47,618 bases of DNA from Methylosinus sp. Ce-a6 (GTDB lineage Bacteria; Pseudomonadota; Alphaproteobacteria; Rhizobiales; Beijerinckiaceae), in contig NZ_BGJX01000027.1 of NCBI RefSeq assembly GCF_009811655.1, forward strand, positions 1 to 47,618, in the 5' to 3' direction. Shown here piece by piece: positions 15,986-23,421 of the stretch. Every line of letters begins with the position of its first letter. Position 1 is the first letter of the stretch. The translations under genes were made by a program, and so were the position numbers. Below the pieces are notes generated by a model. It was not told the DNA's origin, did no database searches, and saw only the letters and a list, made by a program, of their open reading frames with translations.

Positions 15986-17113
15986 ATGAGCGAGCAATTC
16001 TCCTTCCGGCTGCTGGCGAAAGACGGCGCGGCGCGGCGCGGCCTCGTCTCGACGCCGCGCGGCGACATACGCACGCCGGCCTTCATGCCGGTCGGCACGG
16101 CGGCGACGGTCAAGGCCATGTTCCCGCAGGACGTGCGCGCGACGGGCGCCGATATCGTGCTCGGCAATGTCTATCATCTGATGCTGCGGCCAGGCGCGGA
16201 ACGCGTCGCCGCGCTCGGAGGCCTGCATAAATTCATGAACTGGCCGCATCCGATCCTGACCGATTCCGGCGGCTTTCAGGTGATGTCGCTGGCGAAGCTC
16301 CGCAAGCTCGACGAAGAGGGCGTCGCCTTTCAGTCTCATATCGACGGCTCGCGCCATATGCTGACGCCTGAGCGCTCGATGGAGATTCAGCGCCTGCTCG
16401 ATTCCGACATTCACATGCAATTCGACGAATGCGTGCGCCTGCCTTGCACGGAGGCGGAGGCCGAGCGCGCCATGCGCCTGTCGCTGCGCTGGGCGGAGCG
16501 CTCGCGCAAGGCGTTCGGCGATCAGAAGGGCAAGGCGATTTTCGGCATCGTGCAGGGCGGCGCATCGAAGGCGTTGCGCGTCGAGAGCGCGAAGGCGCTC
16601 GCCTCCATGGATTTCCACGGCCTCGCCATAGGCGGCCTCGCCGTCGGCGAGCCGCAGGATGTGATGCTCGCAATGCTCGACACAGTCATCCCGCATCTGT
16701 CGGAGGACAAGCCGCGTTATCTGATGGGCGTCGGCGCGCCGGACGACATCGTGCAATCGGTGGCGCGCGGCGTCGATATGTTCGATTGTGTCATGCCGAC
16801 GCGCGCCGGGCGCCATGGCCTCGCCTATACGCGCTTCGGCCGCGTCAATCTGCGCAACGCGCGCCATGCGGACGATCCCGCGCCGCTCGACGCGGGCGCC
16901 GCTTGCGCCTCGGCGCGCGATTATTCCCGCGCCTATCTGCATCATCTGGTGAAGGCCGGCGAAATCCTCGGCATGATGCTGCTGACGCAGATCAATGTCG
17001 CCTATTATCAGGAGCTGATGGCGGGACTGCGCGAGGCGATAGAGCAGGGGCGGCTCGCGGATTTCATCGACGAGACGAAGGAAGGATGGGCGCGAGAGGA
17101 AGCACGGCGATAG
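15986..17113 (+). CDS. tgt: Queuine tRNA-ribosyltransferase with degenerate zinc site
   Basis: A 375-residue TIM-barrel enzyme that exchanges guanine-34 of GUN-anticodon tRNAs for preQ1. It has [14 protein letters not shown], the [10 protein letters not shown] motif with Asp93, [12 protein letters not shown] and the [12 protein letters not shown] segment with the nucleophilic aspartate. The bacterial zinc site is C-x-C-x2-C plus a later histidine. Here it reads A305-x-C307-x2-A310, and the histidine position (E. coli H333) is Ile336, so three of four ligands are missing. The rest of the fold is complete. GAGGAGA precedes the ATG. Confidence 0.95.
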   Translation: MSEQFSFRLLAKDGAARRGLVSTPRGDIRTPAFMPVGTAATVKAMFPQDVRATGADIVLGNVYHLMLRPGAERVAALGGLHKFMNWPHPILTDSGGFQVMSLAKLRKLDEEGVAFQSHIDGSRHMLTPERSMEIQRLLDSDIHMQFDECVRLPCTEAEAERAMRLSLRWAERSRKAFGDQKGKAIFGIVQGGASKALRVESAKALASMDFHGLAIGGLAVGEPQDVMLAMLDTVIPHLSEDKPRYLMGVGAPDDIVQSVARGVDMFDCVMPTRAGRHGLAYTRFGRVNLRNARHADDPAPLDAGAACASARDYSRAYLHHLVKAGEILGMMLLTQINVAYYQELMAGLREAIEQGRLADFIDETKEGWAREEARR

Positions 17114-17120
17114 GTCGCGA

Positions 17121-17137
17121 ATTACGACTTACGTAAT
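17121..17137. promoter_or_regulatory. Inverted repeat in higBA promoter region
   Basis: ATTACG and CGTAAT form a perfect inverted repeat with a 5-nt spacer, in a markedly AT-rich patch just upstream of higB. A CATAAT at 17139-17144 could be the -10 box. HigA-type antitoxins bind such palindromes at their own promoter; the role here is inferred. Confidence 0.4.
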
Positions 17138-17160
17138 CCATAATTTCATGGTACGTTTCG

Positions 17161-17445
17161 ATGATCGTCAGTTATCGTGACAAGAGAACGGAGCGCTTCG
17201 CCCGTGGCGAGACAGTGAGGGAGTTTTCCGGCTTCGCGCGACAGGCGGAGCTGCGTCTCGATCGTCTCGCCGCCGCCGCCGATCTGCAAGATTTGGCGGC
17301 GCTCGGCGGCAATCGCCTCGAAACATTGAAAGGCGACAGAAAGGGCCAGTTCAGCATTCGCATAAACGACCGATGGCGCATTTGCTTCGAATGGCCGAAA
17401 GACTCACCGGGGCCGAGGAACGTCGAAATCGTCGACTACCATTAG
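17161..17445 (+). CDS. higB: HigB-family toxin
   Basis: A 94-residue RelE/ParE-superfamily toxin of the HigB (plasmid maintenance killer) type, which cleaves mRNA on the ribosome. The family's segments are clear: a YRDKRTERFARGE start, LGGNRLETLKGDRKGQFSIRINDRWRICFEW in the core, and the closing VEIVDYH. The toxin gene precedes the antitoxin, the normal order for higBA. A palindromic repeat begins right at its TAG stop and separates it from higA by 97 nt, wider than usual for the pair. Confidence 0.92.
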   Translation: MIVSYRDKRTERFARGETVREFSGFARQAELRLDRLAAAADLQDLAALGGNRLETLKGDRKGQFSIRINDRWRICFEWPKDSPGPRNVEIVDYH

Positions 17446-17490
17446 AGCGTTTCCAGCCGAAGTGGACGCCGGTTCGGCGTCGGAAACGCG
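17443..17490. repeat. TAGAGCGTTTCC palindromic repeat, copy A
   Basis: GCGTTTCC pairs with GGAAACGC on the outside and GCCGAA with TTCGGC inside, giving a two-part stem. The TAG at the 5' end of the repeat is the stop codon of higB. Related copies lie at 20273-20328, 31201-31260, 33041-33089 and 47078-47137. Confidence 0.85.
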
Positions 17491-17542
17491 CCAAAGCAAA
17501 AGACGGTAGCGCTGGCCGTGGGAAGCGAGAGGAGACCTTCGA

Positions 17543-17839
17543 ATGGCGAGAACACCGATTCATCCGGGCGAGCATCTCGCGCAGGAATTGCAAGAGCTCG
17601 ATGTTTCGGCGGCCGAGCTCGCACGCTCGATCGACGTGCCGGTCAACCGCATCACCGCGATATTGAAAGGGCAGCGCGGCGTCACCGCCGATACGGCGCT
17701 GCGCCTCGGCCATTGGTTCGGCACGAGCGGGGAATTTTGGCTGAACCTCCAGAAGTTGTACGAATTGCGGCTCGCCCAGAAGGAAATTGGTCCCACATTG
17801 CGTAAGCTGCCGCGTCTGGCGGACCGCCGATCCGCCTGA
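17543..17839 (+). CDS. higA: HigA-family antitoxin
   Basis: A 98-residue antitoxin with a helix-turn-helix of the Xre/HigA type: HPGEHLAQELQELDVSAAELARSI, then the recognition helix in VNRITAILKGQRGVTADTALRL and the HigA-specific FGTSGEFWLNLQKLYELR. It neutralises HigB and represses the operon. GAGAGGAGA (17528-17536) precedes the ATG. Its stop is followed after only 3 nt by the start of a DNA methyltransferase, so the two are probably co-translated. Confidence 0.93.
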   Translation: MARTPIHPGEHLAQELQELDVSAAELARSIDVPVNRITAILKGQRGVTADTALRLGHWFGTSGEFWLNLQKLYELRLAQKEIGPTLRKLPRLADRRSA

Positions 17840-17842
17840 GCC

Positions 17843-19033
17843 ATGGCCATTCGCGCGCTGGAGCGCGCCTCCCTTTGCGACGAGCTGCTCGCCTTCGACG
17901 CCTTCGGCGCGCCGACGCGGCGGATCGAGGAGGATGGCGTCCGCTATCTCGTCAATGAATTCTGGACCTCGGCGCAGCGTCAGGCGCATTCGCTGCACGA
18001 GATCAGCTATCGCGCCTGCTTCAAGCCGCAATTGCCGGGCTTTTTCATCTCGCGTCTCACGGCGCCGGGCGAATCCGTGTTCGATCCCTTCATGGGCCGC
18101 GGCACGACGCCGATCGAGGCCGCGCTGCAAGGACGTCGGCCCATCGGCGCGGACATCAATCCGCTCTCCATTCTGCTGACGCGGCCGCGCCTCGCGCCGC
18201 CGTCCATCGCCGCGATCGAGAAGCGCCTCGCTGAAATCCCCTGGGAGAAAGGCGCGATCGAGCGGGACGATCTGCTCGTCTTCTATCATCCCGAGACGTT
18301 GCGGCGGCTCTGCGCGCTGCGCCGCCATCTCCTCGCGCGCGCCGAGCCGGACGACGTCGACGATTGGATCCGAATGGTCGCGATCAATCGGCTGACCGGC
18401 CATTCGCCGGGCTTTTTCTCGGTCTATTCGCTGCCGCCGAACCAGGCCGTCTCGATCGAAGCCCAGGCCAGGATCAACGCCAAGCGCGCGCAGACGCCGC
18501 CTTCGCGCGACGTCGCCGCGCTCATCGCGCGCAAATCGCGCGCGCTGCTTTCCGACGGCGCGCCGCCGTCGCATCCGGAGGCTATGCTCGCCACCGGCGA
18601 AGCCTGGCGCGCCCCTTATGTCGAAGATGCTCGAGTGCGGCTCGTCGTCACCTCGCCGCCCTTTCTCGATGTCGTGCATTATGCGAGCGACAATTGGCTG
18701 CGCAATTGGTTTGCCGGCATAGATACGGAGGCGGTGCGGATCTCCTGCCATCGCAGCGAGGCCGAATGGGAGAGAATGGTGCGCGCCTGTCTCGAAGAAT
18801 TCGCGCGCGTCGTTTCGCCGGGCGGCCATGTCGCTTTCGAGGTCGGCGAGGTGCGCGGCGGCAAGGTGCTGCTGGAGCGGCTCGTCTGGCGCGCCGCCGA
18901 GGGACTGCCCTTCGAGCGGCTCTTCGTGCTGGTGAACAGCCAGAGCTTCACCAAGACCAGCAATTGCTGGGGCGTCGGCAACAACGCCAAAGGCACCAAT
19001 ACAAATCGGGTGGTGACGCTGCGCAGGCGCTGA
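17843..19033 (+). CDS. Solitary DNA methyltransferase (amino-methylating)
   Basis: A 396-residue S-adenosylmethionine-dependent DNA methyltransferase. The cofactor-binding motif DPFMGRGTT is at residues 81-89 (after FKPQLPGFFISRL), with GADINPLS as the next acidic turn. The catalytic SPPF is at 271-274, pointing to N4-cytosine or N6-adenine methylation. A final GGHVAFEVGEVRGG strand follows. Motif I precedes motif IV with about 180 residues between, so the order is permuted relative to PvuII-like beta-class enzymes. No restriction endonuclease is nearby. There is no separate ribosome site; the start lies 3 nt after higA. The sequence recognised cannot be predicted. Confidence 0.85.
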   Translation: MAIRALERASLCDELLAFDAFGAPTRRIEEDGVRYLVNEFWTSAQRQAHSLHEISYRACFKPQLPGFFISRLTAPGESVFDPFMGRGTTPIEAALQGRRPIGADINPLSILLTRPRLAPPSIAAIEKRLAEIPWEKGAIERDDLLVFYHPETLRRLCALRRHLLARAEPDDVDDWIRMVAINRLTGHSPGFFSVYSLPPNQAVSIEAQARINAKRAQTPPSRDVAALIARKSRALLSDGAPPSHPEAMLATGEAWRAPYVEDARVRLVVTSPPFLDVVHYASDNWLRNWFAGIDTEAVRISCHRSEAEWERMVRACLEEFARVVSPGGHVAFEVGEVRGGKVLLERLVWRAAEGLPFERLFVLVNSQSFTKTSNCWGVGNNAKGTNTNRVVTLRRR

Positions 19034-19037
19034 CGTC

Positions 19038-19535
19038 TCAGCCGACGAGCGCGAAGGCCGGATGATAATCGACCGCGCCGCGCGCGATCGTCGGTGCGAA
19101 AGGCGAGGCCATGAAGAGTTCCGGCGGGCCGCCGGCGAAGCGAAGCCCGGAACGGCTCTCGAATCCGAAGCGGCTATAATAGCTCGGCTCGCCGAAGACG
19201 ACGCAGCCGGCCGCGCCTCGGGCGCGCAGCCTCGATAGGGCGGCCTCGATCAACGCGGCGCCGACGCCTCGGCGTTGGCGTTCGGGCAGGACGGCGACCG
19301 GCCCGAGCCCGAACCAATCGAGCGAGGCTCCGTCGATCGTGACCGGCGATATGGCGATATGGCCGAGAATGCCGGCGTCCTCGGCGACGAGCGACAGAGT
19401 GAGGGCGCCGGCGTCGCGCAGCGCGTCGACGAGATCGCCCTCCCGCCCATTGCTGAATGGATGGCCTTCGAAGGCGGCGGCGATAACGCCCCGCACTGCG
19501 GCGCGATCGGCTGCGGTCTCGTCTCGGATCAGCAT
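19038..19535 (-). CDS. GNAT N-acetyltransferase (YhbS-like)
   Basis: A 165-residue acetyl-CoA-dependent acetyltransferase. The N-terminal IRDETAADRAAVRGVI helix is followed by the HIAISPVTI strand. The acetyl-CoA loop is VLPERQRRGVGAALIEA (R/Q-x-x-G-x-G/A), and GEPSYYSRFGFE is the typical late motif of the YhbS/PF13527-like group. The substrate is unknown. It converges on the DNA methyltransferase gene, with a 4-nt gap. Confidence 0.87.
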   Translation of the reverse strand: MLIRDETAADRAAVRGVIAAAFEGHPFSNGREGDLVDALRDAGALTLSLVAEDAGILGHIAISPVTIDGASLDWFGLGPVAVLPERQRRGVGAALIEAALSRLRARGAAGCVVFGEPSYYSRFGFESRSGLRFAGGPPELFMASPFAPTIARGAVDYHPAFALVG

Positions 19536-19615
19536 GTCTCGCCGCCTTTGAACAAGCCTGTCTCTACGGTAAGACTGCCGACACGCCGCGCCGCCGTCAA
19601 TGTCGAGCCCGTCCC

Positions 19616-20275
19616 ATGACCTCCAAATCCACCCGCGACATCGTCGCCGCCGCGAGCGCCTGCGTCGCCTGCTCGGCGGCGGCGGCCTCCCTCCCGCCCG
19701 GCTTCGTGCGCCTCGCCGATCTCGCGCCGCAGATCGTGCAGGACATGCGCTACGCCGGCTCGGACAATTTCACCGGTCGCCCCGTGCCCGGCTACAAGGC
19801 CGCGCAATGCTGGCTGCGGGAAGATGCGGCCAGAGCCCTCGTCGCCGCGCAGGCGGAGGCGAAAGCGCAAGGATTCGAGCTGATCCTCTATGATTGCTAT
19901 CGCCCCCGCCGCGCGGTGGCCGCCTTCATCGATTGGGCCGAGAGCCCGGACGAGAGCATGAAGGCGCAATATTATCCGCATGAGACCAAGCGCGATTTGT
20001 TCGGGCGCGGCTATATCGCCGAGAAATCGACGCATTCGACCGGCCTCGCGGTCGATCTCGGCGTGCGCGGCTGGGACTTCGGCACGCCCTTCGACTTTTT
20101 CGACGAGCGCTCCTGGACGGCGAGCAAGGATGTCAGCCGCGAGGCGCAGGAGCATCGCCGCCGCCTCGAGGCGCTGATGCGCCGGCATGGCTTCCACAAT
20201 CTGCCGACCGAATGGTGGCATTATGCGTTCACCGGCGCGAGCGAGGCGCCGAGCTTCGACGTGGAGATCGAATAG
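19616..20275 (+). CDS. ddpX: D-Ala-D-Ala dipeptidase (VanX/DdpX family)
   Basis: A 219-residue zinc dipeptidase of peptidase family M15D, which splits D-alanyl-D-alanine. The metal site is complete: STHSTGLAVDL supplies His140 and Asp147, and EWWHY supplies the catalytic Glu199 and His202. The DCYRPRRAV segment carries the conserved arginine. Residues 1-25 are alanine-rich and may be a weak signal peptide, with ASAC as a possible but atypical lipobox. No vancomycin-resistance partner (VanH, VanA, VanRS) is near, so a role in cell-wall recycling is more likely. The TAG stop coincides with the start of a palindromic repeat. Confidence 0.9.
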   Translation: MTSKSTRDIVAAASACVACSAAAASLPPGFVRLADLAPQIVQDMRYAGSDNFTGRPVPGYKAAQCWLREDAARALVAAQAEAKAQGFELILYDCYRPRRAVAAFIDWAESPDESMKAQYYPHETKRDLFGRGYIAEKSTHSTGLAVDLGVRGWDFGTPFDFFDERSWTASKDVSREAQEHRRRLEALMRRHGFHNLPTEWWHYAFTGASEAPSFDVEIE

Positions 20276-20328
20276 AGCGTTTTTAGCCGAAGCGGACGCC
20301 GGTTCGGCTCCGGAAACGCGTCGAAACA
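20273..20328. repeat. TAGAGCGTTT palindromic repeat, copy B
   Basis: Same family as the element after higB, with GCGTTT/AAACGC outside and GCCGAA/TTCGGC inside, followed by the TCGAAACAA extension. Its 5' TAG is the stop codon of the dipeptidase gene. It lies between this gene and the convergent small gene. Confidence 0.82.
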
Positions 20329-20330
20329 AT

Positions 20331-20585
20331 TCAATCGGCGCTGGGCAGGCGGCGGATGGTGAATTCGATGCGGCCGTCGTCGAGCTCTCGCCAGAACTCG
20401 ATCTCCGTCATATAGGCGGCCTTGGGATAGAGGTCGAACCATTCGCGCGCCTTGGCGCGGGCTTCGCCGCGCTCCAGCGTGAAGGTCTCGCGGCGCCAGC
20501 CGTCGCTGCGCGCGCTCTTGACGATGCGGGCGCGTTCGGCGAGTCGACGCGCGACGTCTCTCGGCTGTCTGGTCTCGACGCCCAT
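20331..20585 (-). CDS. Small hypothetical protein (84 aa)
   Basis: Unrecognised 84-residue basic protein without membrane segment. It starts with a charged helix (RDVARRLAERARIV), followed by strands with WRRETFTLERGE and a YPKAAYMTEIEFWRELDDGRIEFTIRRL end that looks like a compact alpha/beta fold. The ATG at 20585 has GGGAG at a good distance. An upstream ATG at 20648 would add 21 hydrophobic residues but lacks a ribosome site. Confidence 0.6.
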   Translation of the reverse strand: MGVETRQPRDVARRLAERARIVKSARSDGWRRETFTLERGEARAKAREWFDLYPKAAYMTEIEFWRELDDGRIEFTIRRLPSAD

Positions 20586-20728
20586 ACGCAAAACTCCCGC
20601 GGCCGACACGGGGATGATAGCGCGTAAGCCGCCAAAAAGAAAAGCCATACGGGAAAACGCGTGGTTTTTTTTTACCTCTCGCCGCGCCGCGATGGTGGCG
20701 GCCGTTTCGGGCGGCGTCTCTCGCGCGC

Positions 20729-21973
20729 TCAGGGCGGTGGCGGCCGCAGGGCGTCGCGCGCCGCCTCCTCGACGAGCCGCGTCACTGTCGCCGGGTCGCG
20801 CGGAAAGCCGGCTCTGATCCATTGCGCCTGCAATTCCTTCAGCACGGCGCCGAGCGCGCGGCCGGGCGACAAGCCCCGCGCCAGAAGGTCGGCGGCCTTG
20901 ACGGGGAAATCCGGCGCCGGCGCCTCGGCGAGAAAGCGCGCCGCGCGCAGCCATGCGGCCTCCGTCGCCGCGGCGGCGCTCTCCGCATGGGCGAGCGCCA
21001 GCGCGTCGCGCGCGCTCTGTCGTCCTTGCTCGAAGAGAAGCCGTAGCAGCTCGAGCTCCGGCGGCGGCGATTTCGCGCCGTGGAGCCCCTCCAGAAGCCG
21101 CGCCGCATGGGCGAGGCGGCGATGCTCGGCGTTCGAGAGCCTGAGCCTTTCGCGCAGCCTGTCGGCGTCCTCGGGGACGAGAATAGAGAGCGCCCCGAGG
21201 CGCAGCAGTGGATCGGCGGCGCGGGAGAGCGCCGCCTCCATCGTCGCGAGCCGCTCGAGCCGCGCCGGAAAAGTCGCGCCGACGACGACCTCGAGCACGC
21301 CAGCCTGCGAGATTTCGCGCGCGACCTCCACCGCCCGGCGCGCGGCGAGGAGCTTCAGCGTCTCGGCGCGGATGCGCTCGCCGGAGAGCCGGCGCAGGCT
21401 GGCGCGCGCGATAATCGCGGCGTGCAGCCCGGCGGCGTCGAGCCGGCCCTCGCCGAAGGCGGCGTGAAAGCGGAAGAAGCGCAGGACGCGCAGATGGTCC
21501 TCGGCGATGCGCGTCGCCGGATCGCCGATGAAGCGCACGCGCCGCGCCTCGAGATCGGCGAGGCCGCCGGCGTAGTCGTGGAGCTCGCCGTCCTGCGAGA
21601 GCGACAAAGCGTTGATGGTGAAGTCGCGCCGCAGCGCGTCCTTCTCGAAATCGTCGCCGAAGCGCACCTTGGCGTGGCGGCCGAAGGTCTCGACATCCTC
21701 GCGCAGCGTCGTCACCTCGAAAGGCGTCCCTTCGACGACCACTGTGATCGTGCCGTGATCGATCCCTGTCGGCACGCTTTTGAGGCCGGCGGCGCGGGCG
21801 GCCTGCGTCACCGCCTCGGGCAGAGCGGTGGTGGCGAGGTCGATCTCATGCGGCGGGCGGCCGAGCAGGGAGTCGCGCACGGCGCCGCCGACGATGCGCG
21901 TCTCGCCGCCGGTCGCGCGCAACGCCTCGAACAGGCGGACGATCTTGGGATTGTCGAGCAGCCGAATCGGCAA
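20729..21973 (-). CDS. cca: CCA tRNA nucleotidyltransferase
   Basis: A 414-residue class II nucleotidyltransferase that adds or repairs the 3' CCA of tRNA. The head has GGAVRDSLLG (residues 29-38), then HEIDLATT, in which the first aspartate of the usual D-x-D pair is Glu43 and the second is Asp45. RRDFTINALS, the nucleotide-binding EDHLRVLRFFRF and the neck follow; the helical tail is longer than in E. coli. The TTG start lies 1 nt after the stop of the DUF6111-like gene, so translation is probably coupled. Confidence 0.94.
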   Translation of the reverse strand: MPIRLLDNPKIVRLFEALRATGGETRIVGGAVRDSLLGRPPHEIDLATTALPEAVTQAARAAGLKSVPTGIDHGTITVVVEGTPFEVTTLREDVETFGRHAKVRFGDDFEKDALRRDFTINALSLSQDGELHDYAGGLADLEARRVRFIGDPATRIAEDHLRVLRFFRFHAAFGEGRLDAAGLHAAIIARASLRRLSGERIRAETLKLLAARRAVEVAREISQAGVLEVVVGATFPARLERLATMEAALSRAADPLLRLGALSILVPEDADRLRERLRLSNAEHRRLAHAARLLEGLHGAKSPPPELELLRLLFEQGRQSARDALALAHAESAAAATEAAWLRAARFLAEAPAPDFPVKAADLLARGLSPGRALGAVLKELQAQWIRAGFPRDPATVTRLVEEAARDALRPPPP

Positions 21974-21974
21974 G

Positions 21975-22235
21975 TCACTGAAAGCGGCCGGGCGCGAGCC
22001 GGCCGTCCTCTATATGAGCCGGCACATAAGTCCCCTCGTTGCGCGGCGACAGTAGCGCCAGAAATATGAAGCCGGCGACGGCCGTGGCGAGGCCGGCGAT
22101 GGTCAGCGACGAGACGACGCCGCGCGTCCACAGCGCCGCCACGAAAGGCCAGCGGCGCCGCGTCAGCACATAGAGCGCGTAGACGACGAAGGGCGTGACG
22201 AACAGCAGAGCCGGTTGAACGATGACCCGCCACAT
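21975..22235 (-). CDS. DUF6111-like small membrane protein
   Basis: An 86-residue protein with two membrane helices (about 6-25 and 41-62) joined by a short RRRWPF loop, and a hydrophilic tail ending in GTYVPAHIEDGRLAPGRF. The pattern and the place directly before cca match DUF6111 proteins of Hyphomicrobiales; the function is unknown. It is divergent from moxR across a region with a CtrA box. Confidence 0.8.
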   Translation of the reverse strand: MWRVIVQPALLFVTPFVVYALYVLTRRRWPFVAALWTRGVVSSLTIAGLATAVAGFIFLALLSPRNEGTYVPAHIEDGRLAPGRFQ

Positions 22236-22334
22236 TTTCGATCCGCCTTCGTGATGTCTCGCTTCGGTGGAAGATCATAGCATGGCGGGGCGCATTCGCC
22301 GCAGCGCCTGTTCTCGTCGCCGAGCAGACTGAAA

Positions 22335-22349
22335 TTAATCATTCTTTAA
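22335..22349. promoter_or_regulatory. CtrA box upstream of the moxR operon
   Basis: An exact TTAA-N7-TTAA, here extended to TTAAC, lies 79 nt before the moxR start and 99 nt before the divergent DUF6111-like start. It shares the TTAATCA left half with the box at 9855. The 192-nt region between the divergent genes holds no other clear element. Confidence 0.65.
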
Positions 22350-22427
22350 CATCGACAAGCCTCCTTTCCGGCTTATCCTAGAGGGAAAATGCGACCCAGC
22401 CGGCGTCGCCGATCGTAAGGACAAGCA

Positions 22428-23420
22428 ATGACCGAGCAAGAGTTGGAGACAGCTCCCGTCGCCGCCGCCGAGCGTGTCCTCGATGAGATCGGCCGCGCCC
22501 GCGCGGCGGTCTCCACCGTGATCTTCGGCCAGGAGGAGGCGGTCGAGCAGGCGCTCGTCACTTTGCTCGCCGGCGGCCATGGGCTTCTGGTCGGCGTGCC
22601 GGGCCTCGCCAAGACCAAGCTCGTCGAAACCTTGGGAAGAGTGCTCGGCCTCGACGAGCGGCGCGTTCAATTCACGCCCGATCTTCTCCCCGCCGATATT
22701 CTGGGCTCGGAAGTGCTCGAGGAGACCGCCGACAAGAAACGCGTGTTCCGCTTCGTGAAGGGCCCGATCTTCGCGCAATTGCTGATGGCGGACGAGATCA
22801 ACCGCGCTTCGCCGCGCACGCAGTCGGCGCTTCTGCAGGCGATGCAGGAATATCATGTGAGCGTCGCCGGCGAGCGCCACGATCTGCCGCGTCCCTTCCA
22901 TGTGCTGGCGACGCAGAATCCGCTGGAGCAGGAGGGCACTTATCCTCTGCCAGAGGCGCAGCTCGACCGATTTCTTCTCCAGATCGACGTGGATTATCCG
23001 GATCGCGCCAGCGAAAGGCGCATCTTGCTCGAGACGACCGGCGACCGCGTGATCGAGGCGCAAAAGACGCTTTCCGCCGAGGAGCTGATCGCGGCCCAGC
23101 GGCTCGTCCGGCAATTGCCGGTCGGCGACAGGGTCGTCGACGCCATTCTCGATCTCGTGCGCGCCGCCCGGCCGGGGCAGGGCGACGCCGAGATCGCCGC
23201 CCATGTCGCCTGGGGCCCGGGCCCGCGCGCGGCGCAGGCGCTGATGCTGGCGACCCGCGCCCGCGCGCTCCTCTCCGGGCGGCTCTCGCCCTCGCTCGAC
23301 GATGTGGCCGCGCTCGCCGCGCCGGCTCTGCGCCACCGCATGGCGCTGACCTTCGCCGCGCGCGCCCAGGGCAGGACGATAGCCGGACTCGTCGAAAAGC
23401 TCGTCGAGAGGATCGGCTGA
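22428..23420 (+). CDS. moxR: MoxR-type AAA+ ATPase
   Basis: A 330-residue MoxR ATPase, a chaperone-like AAA+ protein that usually acts with von Willebrand or DUF58 partners. Walker A is GVPGLAKTK (56-64). Walker B is in LLMADEINRASPRTQSALLQAM (near 116), followed by sensor 1 (LATQNPLEQEGTYPLPEAQLDRF) and the C-terminal lid. AAGGA precedes the ATG. It is the first gene of a tight four-gene operon: moxR, DUF58, BatA/DUF4159 and a large membrane protein. Confidence 0.94.
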   Translation: MTEQELETAPVAAAERVLDEIGRARAAVSTVIFGQEEAVEQALVTLLAGGHGLLVGVPGLAKTKLVETLGRVLGLDERRVQFTPDLLPADILGSEVLEETADKKRVFRFVKGPIFAQLLMADEINRASPRTQSALLQAMQEYHVSVAGERHDLPRPFHVLATQNPLEQEGTYPLPEAQLDRFLLQIDVDYPDRASERRILLETTGDRVIEAQKTLSAEELIAAQRLVRQLPVGDRVVDAILDLVRAARPGQGDAEIAAHVAWGPGPRAAQALMLATRARALLSGRLSPSLDDVAALAAPALRHRMALTFAARAQGRTIAGLVEKLVERIG

Positions 23421-23421
23421 G

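Noticed and set aside
19616..20275. Vancomycin resistance cluster
   Set aside because: Only the VanX-type dipeptidase is present; no ligase, dehydrogenase or regulator genes lie nearby.
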